A stretch of DNA of 16,535 nt. Origin: Prevotellaceae bacterium. Its GTDB lineage: Bacteria; Bacteroidota; Bacteroidia; Bacteroidales; UBA932. This document shows, one piece after another, positions 5,884 to 10,740 of the stretch. Every line of letters starts with the position of its first letter. Position 1 is the first letter of the stretch. The notes beneath the pieces were generated by a model. It was not told where the DNA came from. It saw only the letters and a program-made list of their open reading frames with translations, and searched no databases. The position numbers were made by a program, and so were the translations under genes. The stretch is from contig JAIROF010000136.1 of NCBI GenBank assembly GCA_031257655.1, positions 1-16,535 on the forward strand, read 5' to 3'.

Positions 5884-7998
5884 ATGAAAGGTAGCATATT
5901 ATCACCCGCTAAATTTTGCATTTTGCATTCTGCATTTTGCATTTCAATAGCAGCATTTTGCATTTCATTCTCGTCGTGTAAGGAGGATAAAGAGGTAGGG
6001 AAAGAGGCGGCGGTGGTGCGCGTAGCCGGCGTATCCTTAGACAGACCCGCCGTAACGCTCAACCCCGATTCTACCGTGCAGCTTACCGCTACGGTAGCCC
6101 CCGAAAATGCCGATTCTACGGCGGTAACCTGGCATTCGACCGCAGAAGACTTTGCCACGGTGAGCGAGGCCGGCCTTGTTACCGCCAAAGCCGTAGGCGC
6201 CGCAGCCATCGTTGTCACCACCGTGGACGGCGGCTTTACCGACACCTGCACCGTAACGATTGCCCGCATAGCCGTACCGGTAACCGGCGTATCGCTCAAC
6301 AGAGATACGGCAACGCTCCTCGCCAATGCTACCCTACAGCTTACCGCTACGGTAACGCCCGACGATGCCGATGTTAAGAATGTAACATGGCGCTCAACCA
6401 AGCTAAACGTGGCCACAGTAAGTCAATCGGGGCTTGTTACCGCCAAAGCTGCCGGTACGGTATCCATCATTGTCACCACCGTGGAGGGCAGCTTTACCGA
6501 TACCTGCACCGTAACGGTTCTCCAGCCTGTAACCGGCGTATCGCTCAACAAAGATGCAGCAACGCTCAAGCCCGCCACCACCCTGCAGCTTGCCGCTACG
6601 GTAGCGCCCGCAAATGCCAGCGTTAAGGGAGTAGCCTGGCATTCGACCGCGGAAGCCGCTGCCACGGTCAGCGAGGCAGGGCTTGTTGCCGCCGTAGCCA
6701 AAGGCAAAACGTACATCGTTGCCACCACCGCCGATGGCGGCTTTACCGACACCTGCGCCGTAACGGTGGCCGAGTTTCCTGTGACCGGCGTATCATTAGA
6801 CAAAGATACAGTAAGGCTCGACTCCGGCGCCACCCTGCAGCTCGCCGCCGCCGTAGCGCCCGCAAACGCCGACTTCCCGGAGCTAACCTGGCGCTCAACC
6901 CGGACAACCGTGGCCACCGTGAGCAACGAGGGGCTTGTTACCGTCGTAGCCGGGGGCAAAACCTCCATTATAGCTACCTCCATCGAGGGCGGTTGGGCAG
7001 ACACCGTAACCGTATTTGTGGAAAACAAGTATAAGCTCATAGCCGACCTCAACCCCTCCTCCACGCCGGCGCTGCTCGACCCCACGCCGGAAAACGGCGA
7101 GTACTGGGAGCACGAAAGCGGCTTCAAGCTGTGGGAGCACAAGGAGGGCTACGGGCACGGCGTTAAAATAACGATTGTGGGCGAATGTTTCAGCCGCGAG
7201 GACAACAAGAACGACGGCGTATATGAGACGTGGTGTAAAAAAATGGCGTTGCGGTTGCTGAAAAATGACATTATCCGCAACTTCCGCGACTACATAGACA
7301 TTTACGTCGCCGTAGCGGAGTCGCCGGTAAGCCGCATCAACGCTACCACGCCCGGCATTTTCGGCACAACCGTTACCGCCGGAACCAATTTCGACGCGGC
7401 CAATACGTTTACCGTAACGGCCTTTCCCGAACTGGCAAGCGCGCCCAACCGTTCCTACATACTTATAGCCAACGGCATGATGGGCGGCTGGGCTCTCTTC
7501 GGACAACCGGCAGGCAACTGCGGAAGCGCGTGGTGGAGTACGGACATGGGGCCAGACAGCCGCAACGATATTGGCACCTACTGGATGATGCACGAATTTA
7601 TAGGGCACGGCTTCGCTTCGCTGGCCGACGAATACGGATACCAGGGCGCCAAGGATACGTATAGCTTCGATTGGCAAAGAAGCGGAATGGTTCGCAACGT
7701 GTCAAACACCGACGACCTGACCAAAGTACCCTGGAAGCGGTTTATCGGGATCGAAGGCTACGAAGAAGTCGGCGCATACCTGGTGGAACCCGGAATATGG
7801 AAACCCGAACCCTATTCTATTATGGTTAGCGACCAGGAAGGTTTCTACTACAATGCCCAGTCGCGCTGGCTCATCTACAAGCACATCTACGATTGCTCAA
7901 AATTCCTCAGCAACGAAAGGAAAAAGTACGAGGCGGGCGAAGAAGCCGGCCTGTTTGAAGCGTTTTTGGAGTTTGACGAATTGTACAATGTGAGATAA
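5884..7998 (+). CDS. Surface lipoprotein: four Big_2 domains and an M64 (IgA peptidase-like) metallopeptidase domain
   Basis: This 704-residue protein is probably a cell-surface zinc protease. The lipoprotein signal ends at Cys32 (SFSSC), followed by K-E-D-K-E, an acidic stretch like Bacteroidetes surface-export signals. Four Ig-like Big_2 repeats follow at about 46-127, 132-212, 215-297 and 300-380, each starting V-x-GVSL and ending FTDTC-x-VTV or similar. The catalytic part begins near residue 426 (GVKITIVGECFSRED), an M64-like entry. A candidate zinc site is HEFIGHGFASLADEY at 570-584; its H570-E571-x3-H575 spacing is one residue longer than the standard HExxH. The ATG at 5884 gives a signal peptide almost the same as the upstream SusD-like protein, because the 5' module is duplicated. 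The Big_2 stalk would hold the protease off the membrane. Substrate (mucin, immunoglobulin or other glycoprotein) is inference. Confidence 0.88.
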   Translation: MKGSILSPAKFCILHSAFCISIAAFCISFSSCKEDKEVGKEAAVVRVAGVSLDRPAVTLNPDSTVQLTATVAPENADSTAVTWHSTAEDFATVSEAGLVTAKAVGAAAIVVTTVDGGFTDTCTVTIARIAVPVTGVSLNRDTATLLANATLQLTATVTPDDADVKNVTWRSTKLNVATVSQSGLVTAKAAGTVSIIVTTVEGSFTDTCTVTVLQPVTGVSLNKDAATLKPATTLQLAATVAPANASVKGVAWHSTAEAAATVSEAGLVAAVAKGKTYIVATTADGGFTDTCAVTVAEFPVTGVSLDKDTVRLDSGATLQLAAAVAPANADFPELTWRSTRTTVATVSNEGLVTVVAGGKTSIIATSIEGGWADTVTVFVENKYKLIADLNPSSTPALLDPTPENGEYWEHESGFKLWEHKEGYGHGVKITIVGECFSREDNKNDGVYETWCKKMALRLLKNDIIRNFRDYIDIYVAVAESPVSRINATTPGIFGTTVTAGTNFDAANTFTVTAFPELASAPNRSYILIANGMMGGWALFGQPAGNCGSAWWSTDMGPDSRNDIGTYWMMHEFIGHGFASLADEYGYQGAKDTYSFDWQRSGMVRNVSNTDDLTKVPWKRFIGIEGYEEVGAYLVEPGIWKPEPYSIMVSDQEGFYYNAQSRWLIYKHIYDCSKFLSNERKKYEAGEEAGLFEAFLEFDELYNVR
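5917..5965 (+). repeat. Heptanucleotide array encoding the protease signal-peptide core
   Basis: Units TGCATTT, TGCATTC, TGCATTT, TGCATTT, CAATAGC, AGCATTT, TGCATTT lie in strict 7-bp phase. The same unit order, including the divergent CAxTAGC unit, is present in the SusD-like gene. Confidence 0.94.
6019..7023 (+). repeat. Four tandem Big_2-coding repeats of about 250 bp
   Basis: The repeats span about 6019-6264, 6277-6519, 6526-6774 and 6781-7023. Identity is highest around the GGCGGCTTTACCGACACCTG segment near each unit end, and the same segment recurs in the next gene near 8546. Repeat number could vary by homologous recombination. Confidence 0.88.
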
Positions 7999-8010
7999 TG
8001 CCTACCTTTG
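7981..8010 (+). promoter_or_regulatory. Bacteroidetes-type promoter candidate
   Basis: TACCTTTG at 8003-8010 matches the -7 consensus TAnnTTTG exactly. A TTG at 7981-7983 lies 19 bp upstream, fitting the usual -33 spacing. The -33 element overlaps the last codons of the protease gene. It would drive the lipoprotein gene at 8161 with a leader of about 145 nt made of a dispersed repeat. Confidence 0.55.
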
Positions 8011-8018
8011 CAAAATAG

Positions 8019-8157
8019 GCTGCGCTCGGCATGGTTTTGTACGAAAATAGCAAGCAGCGGACGCAGATTTTTATGATGTACGCAGATGAAGAAACGGCCA
8101 AAATCTGCGCAAATCATTAAAAGTCTGCGCCGGCTGCGTGCCAAAAAAATAATCGGA
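8019..8157 (+). repeat. Dispersed leader repeat, copy 1
   Basis: It shares GCTGCGCTCGGCATGGTTTTG, CGAAAATAGC, ACGCAGATGAAGAA, GGCCAAAATCTG and GCAAATCAT segments, in the same order, with 16228-16394. It contains an inverted pair CGCAGATTTT (8062-8071) and AAAATCTGCG (8100-8109). Both copies end immediately or shortly before an exported-protein gene with a repeat-written signal peptide. An in-frame ATG at 8086 lies inside this repeat and was not used as the gene start. Confidence 0.85.
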
Positions 8158-8160
8158 AAC

Positions 8161-9453
8161 ATGAAAAACAACAAATCAGCACACAAAGCATTTTCCCTTT
8201 TCCCTTTTCCACGCACCCTTATCCCTTTTGCATTTTGCATTTCCCTTGCCCTGCTGTCGTGTAAAGAAAGCGACGGGAGCAAAGGAGGCGAGGAGGAGGT
8301 GGTGGTGGAGGAGGAGGAGGTGGTGGTGGTGGTGCGCGTAACCGGCGTAACGTTAGCCGAATACGCCGTAGCGCTTGCGCCCGATTCCACCTGCCGGCTT
8401 ACCGCCGTCGTAGCGCCCGAAAACGCCGCCTCGAAAGCGGTCGCGTGGCATTCAACCGCAGAAAGCGTTGCTTCGGTAAGTGAAACAGGGCTGGTAACCG
8501 CCGTGTCCACAGGCGCCGCATTCATCGTTGCCACCACCGTGGATGGCGGCTTTACCGACACCTGCACCGTAGCGGTTGCCGACGGCCTATCGTTGGCCTT
8601 AGAGAATACCCGCCTTCGTCTTGAGCAGGATTTGACCCGCGGCGGCGCCATCTCCTATATTTCGCTCGCGGGCAGCGAGCGTAACCTTGTCAACACTGCC
8701 GACGAAGGGCGCTACATTCAGCAGTCGTACTACGCCGGACGTCGGGTCGACCGGCAGGCGGAGGGGCAGTCGCCGGCGTGGTCGCCCTGGTCGTGGAATC
8801 CCATTCAGTGCGGCGACTACGCCCGCAACCGCGCCCAGCTGCTCGAAACGCGCCAAGCCGTCGGCAACACCTACGTAAAGTGTATCCCCATGCAGTGGGA
8901 TATGGACAACCGGCCGGCCGAGGCGACTATGGAGCAGTGGACTTCCCTCGCCGACAACGTGGTGAGCGTGCGCTGCCGCCTAACCTGCCACCGCACCGAC
9001 AACATTTACGGCGAAGGCGTCCCCAACGACCAGGAAATCCCGGCGGTGTATCCGATTTCGGCGCTCAACAACCTCTACGCCTATTTTGGCGCAGCGCCTT
9101 TCACCGGCGCGGAAATAGAGGCTACCGAAATCATTCAGCTCGAAAGCGGCTTTTGGGGAATATATACGCCCGACAACGGCAGCTTTCCCACCGAAAAGTG
9201 GATGGCTTGCGTGGACGACAGCGGCTGGGGCATTGGCATTTATTCGCCCCAGGCAACCAAGTTCCTGGCAGGCCGCTACGGAGCGCCGGGTGAGGAATCC
9301 GCATCGCCTTTTACCGGATACATTGCCCCCGTGCGGGTGGAAACGTTGATGAAAAACTCCGTCTCCGAATACAGCTACTACATAATTGTAGGAACGTTGG
9401 ACGAAATCCGCGCGAAGATATACCAAATTCACCAATTAGGAATTAGGAATTAG
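8161..9453 (+). CDS. Big_2-domain lipoprotein with unassigned C-terminal domain
   Basis: This 430-residue precursor has a lipoprotein signal ending at Cys34 (LALLSC), then K-E-S-D, consistent with surface export. The signal core (FSLFPFP...IPFAFCI) is encoded by heptamers. A glutamate/valine low-complexity linker (about 43-58) leads into one Big_2 domain (about 59-140), very close to the first Big_2 of the upstream protease. The rest (about 142-430) is a single large domain with GGAISYISLAGSERNLVN near 170, GRYIQQSYYAG, SPWSWNPIQCGD and QEIPAVYPISALNNLY. Its start resembles galactose-mutarotase-like beta-sandwich segments, but I cannot name the family. The ATG at 8161 was chosen because it gives a proper signal peptide; the ATG at 8086 adds 25 basic residues from the repeat. 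The C-terminus runs into a GAATTAG array, which writes the last five residues and supplies the TAG stop. Confidence 0.85.
   Translation: MKNNKSAHKAFSLFPFPRTLIPFAFCISLALLSCKESDGSKGGEEEVVVEEEEVVVVVRVTGVTLAEYAVALAPDSTCRLTAVVAPENAASKAVAWHSTAESVASVSETGLVTAVSTGAAFIVATTVDGGFTDTCTVAVADGLSLALENTRLRLEQDLTRGGAISYISLAGSERNLVNTADEGRYIQQSYYAGRRVDRQAEGQSPAWSPWSWNPIQCGDYARNRAQLLETRQAVGNTYVKCIPMQWDMDNRPAEATMEQWTSLADNVVSVRCRLTCHRTDNIYGEGVPNDQEIPAVYPISALNNLYAYFGAAPFTGAEIEATEIIQLESGFWGIYTPDNGSFPTEKWMACVDDSGWGIGIYSPQATKFLAGRYGAPGEESASPFTGYIAPVRVETLMKNSVSEYSYYIIVGTLDEIRAKIYQIHQLGIRN
8191..8246 (+). repeat. Heptanucleotide array (TTTTCCC, then TTTTGCA) encoding a signal-peptide core
   Basis: Units TTTTCCC, TTTTCCC, TTTTCCA, CGCACCC, TTATCCC, TTTTGCA, TTTTGCA, TTTCCCT run in strict 7-bp phase. 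Translation gives FSLFPFP and then FAFCI. This is a different unit from the other three genes, used in the same way. Confidence 0.88.
8287..8334 (+). repeat. GAG/GTG trinucleotide run encoding a Glu/Val linker
   Basis: Blocks of GAG and GTG codons encode alternating glutamate and valine runs (E3, V3, E4, V5) between the lipidated cysteine region and the Big_2 domain. The run is in frame, so slippage by triplets would only change linker length. Confidence 0.9.
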
Positions 9454-9564
9454 GAATTAAGAATTAGGAATTAAGAATTAGGAATTAGGAATTGGCGCAG
9501 GCGTGTAGGGGCAGGGGGGTCGCGCGTAAGCAATTCCTAATTCCTAATTCCTAATTCTTAATTC
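9435..9564. repeat. Inverted pair of heptanucleotide arrays (GAATTAG ... CTAATTC)
   Basis: The left array (9435-9494) is GAATTAG/GAATTAA; the right array (9531-9564) is its reverse complement. The inner 34 bases of each arm (9461-9494 and 9531-9564) match at 32 positions around a 36-nt GC-rich loop. In RNA this is a long hairpin just after the stop codon of the lipoprotein gene, so it could act in 3' end formation or mRNA protection, although no T-run follows. Confidence 0.9.
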
Positions 9565-9933
9565 AACTTTCGCAAGCTATTTAATTTGTTGAATATCATC
9601 ATTTTACGACAATTTGATTTTTGCAAAGCAATAAAAATCAGCGCTTTTATGTTATGTTATGTTATTAGACCTCACCCCACCTCCTCTCAAAAGGAGCTAT
9701 ACCCGCTTCTGCAAGTCCCGCAGGGACGATACTTGAGAATTGAGAATTGAGAATTGAGAATTGAAAGCGCCCGTGTAGTAGTCCCGCAGGGACGACACTT
9801 GAAAACGCCGGAGGTGTTTTCTGGGGAAGTGTATTTCGTAGACAAATTCGCAAGGATATATTTAGCATCGGTAAGTTTGGTTAAACGAAAATCCGTAGCT
9901 TGTTTTATCAAAAAATGAAACTCCGCCATCCTG
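9565..9933. other. Intergenic stretch without a supported gene
   Basis: It holds an ATGTT pentamer run (about 9648-9664), a GAATTGA heptamer array (about 9736-9765), two short palindromic units and a weak hairpin GAAAACGCC/GGTGTTTTC near 9803-9823. Short open frames on either strand show no signal peptide, known motif or usable context. Confidence 0.6.
9714..9802. repeat. Pair of REP-like palindromic units around a heptamer array
   Basis: A 23-bp unit containing the palindrome GTCCC-GCA-GGGAC occurs at 9714-9736 and 9780-9802, differing by C/T at one base. A GAATTGA heptamer array lies between them. The same palindrome core is embedded in the longer hairpin at 16140-16170. Confidence 0.82.
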
Positions 9934-9967
9934 TTTGCAATACCATACAATTTTTTATGTATCTTTG
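9934..9967 (+). promoter_or_regulatory. Bacteroidetes-type promoter candidate
   Basis: TATCTTTG at 9960-9967 fits TAnnTTTG. TTTG at 9934-9937 lies 22 bp upstream, slightly longer than usual. It is the likely promoter of the broken nucleotidyltransferase gene starting at 10094, leaving a leader of about 120 nt. Confidence 0.55.
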
Positions 9968-10007
9968 CCCGACAAACAATTATGCAATAAAATGCAAAAA
10001 GCACCTT

Positions 10008-10047
10008 AATCATAGTAATCATTCAAATCAAAAAAATCAGCGTTCAG
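10008..10047. repeat. Dispersed repeat, inverted copy inside the MITE-like element
   Basis: This 40-bp AT-rich segment (AATCATAGTAATCATTC... to GCGTTCAG) recurs as its reverse complement at 10233-10275. The copies differ by one substitution and by A7 against T10 in the homopolymer. The two copies lie on either side of the 5' end of the interrupted gene. Confidence 0.88.
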
Positions 10048-10054
10048 TCAACCA

Positions 10055-10078
10055 CGGCGTAGCGTGGACGCTACGCCG
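10055..10078. other. Hairpin, 10-bp perfect stem, TGGA loop
   Basis: CGGCGTAGCG (10055-10064) pairs with 10069-10078. It ends 15 bp before the start codon of the nucleotidyltransferase remnant. No T-run follows, so a leader structure or a dispersed palindrome is more likely than a terminator. Confidence 0.75.
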
Positions 10079-10154
10079 GGCAGAGTGTAAAGGATGATGG
10101 AAAGAGAAAATAAATCCCTTGACTTATTGCGCCGGTTTGCCATTGATTACGGCA

Positions 10155-10162
10155 AAGAATAC
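10155..10162 (+). repeat. Target-site duplication, left copy
   Basis: AAGAATAC immediately left of the MITE-like element, repeated exactly at 10425-10432 on its right. Removing one copy with the element restores a continuous coding join. Confidence 0.9.
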
Positions 10163-10424
10163 GGCTAATTCTTTTTTTGAGGTGCTATGAATAGCATTGG
10201 ATGAGGTTAACTCATGTTACGCATATAGCTGTCTGAACGCTGATTTTTTTTTTGATTTGAATGATTGCTATGATTGATGGCGCATGGGTGCGACGCATAG
10301 CGCTGTAGAGACGCACGGCGTGCGTCTCTACAGCGCCATTTCGCCGCTATTTCGTCGTTGAGGCGCTTTTGCTGCGTAATAATGAGAACTTAATTTTCAT
10401 AGCACCTCAAAAAAAGAATTAGCC
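10163..10424. mobile_element. MITE-like non-autonomous element, 262 bp, 28-bp perfect terminal inverted repeats
   Basis: The left end (10163-10190) starts GGCTAATTC and ends GGTGCTATGA. The right end (10397-10424) is its exact reverse complement. The element is flanked by 8-bp direct repeats and carries no open reading frame of note. Inside are a long AT-rich dispersed repeat (10233-10275) and a 17-bp-arm palindrome (10300-10336). It interrupts the nucleotidyltransferase gene, so insertion polarity and the empty site can be read directly. A single unpaired copy of the same 28-bp end lies at 15993-16020. The helper transposase is not in the window and its family cannot be assigned from the ends alone. 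Confidence 0.92.
10300..10336. other. Hairpin, 17-bp perfect stem, GGC loop, inside the MITE-like element
   Basis: GCGCTGTAGAGACGCAC (10300-10316) pairs with 10320-10336. The inner part equals the palindrome in both 5' modules (3092-3112 and 5681-5701), where the outer arm on the 3' side has been lost. Confidence 0.92.
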
Positions 10425-10432
10425 AAGAATAC
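10425..10432 (+). repeat. Target-site duplication, right copy
   Basis: AAGAATAC directly after the right end of the MITE-like element, identical to 10155-10162. Confidence 0.9.
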
Positions 10433-10644
10433 GGCATAGGCAAAATAGGCATCTTTGGCTCGCGGCGCTGCTACTGATAAAAGCGATATCGACATATTTT
10501 ACGAAGGGCAGCCTATCGGGTTACTCGACAGCAGGGATTTAAAAAGCCATTTGGAAAGCTACTTGCAGCGACCGGTTGACCTCGTAAGGCAGCACAAATA
10601 TATAAATCCGGCTTTCTTGAAGCAGATAAACAGCGAAATTATAT

Positions 10645-10740
10645 ATGTCTGAAAAAAAAAAGCAAAGGATGTGGCAGCTGACGAAGCGCGACGTCTTTCT
10701 ATTTAAACAAGAATATAAAAACAAAATAACAACAAACACG
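10645..10740 (+). pseudogene. Possible remnant of a HEPN partner gene start
   Basis: An ATG at 10645 overlaps the stop of the nucleotidyltransferase frame by 8 bases (ATGTCTGA), the arrangement often seen in MNT/HEPN operons. It reads MSEKKKQRMWQL and then unrelated residues, and happens to stay open into the next gene. Only about 12 codons look like a HEPN (DUF86-type) start, so this is a weak call; it could equally be chance. Confidence 0.3.

Larger units (their letters stand above)
5655..5972 (+). repeat. Duplicated 5' module, copy B
   Basis: This is the second copy of the module at 3062-3400. It has the same order: heptamer end, GAGACGCAC palindrome (5681-5701), CCTGCC/GGCAGG hairpin, CCGCAGGTC hairpin (5744-5764), a second GGCAGG unit, AT-rich leader, ATG (5884) and signal-peptide codons. 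Small substitutions and indels separate the copies. Similarity stops around the lipidated cysteine, where the proteins become unrelated. Confidence 0.88.
10094..10652 (+). pseudogene. MNT-type nucleotidyltransferase gene (HEPN/MNT antitoxin family), interrupted and frameshifted
   Basis: Intact relatives are small polymerase-beta-fold nucleotidyltransferases of about 100 residues that neutralise HEPN toxins. The 5' part (10094-10162) reads MMERENKSLDLLRRFAIDYG and then KEY. A 262-bp inverted-repeat element follows and gives an immediate TAA at 10166. Beyond the element, one target-site copy is repeated and the protein resumes as GIGKIGIFGS. Joining across the element restores the family's usual Y-G-I-x-x-I-G-x-F-G-S lead-in. 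A second defect lies about ten codons later: GSRARG-type codons have shrunk near 10460-10466, shifting frame by one. The other frame then carries GAATDKSDIDIFYEG, RPVDLV and the usual INSEIIYV end. SDID supplies the metal-binding aspartates. A product is unlikely. Confidence 0.85.

Noticed and set aside
6423..7142. - strand frames with repeated segments opposite the Big_2 domains
   Set aside because: The repetition is just the mirror of the Big_2 repeats on the coding strand.
8086..8160. Upstream ATG start for the Big_2 lipoprotein
   Set aside because: The extra residues come from a dispersed repeat and would bury the signal peptide behind 25 basic residues.
9900..10097. 65-codon open frame on the + strand
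   Set aside because: It covers a promoter candidate, a dispersed repeat and a hairpin, with no motif.
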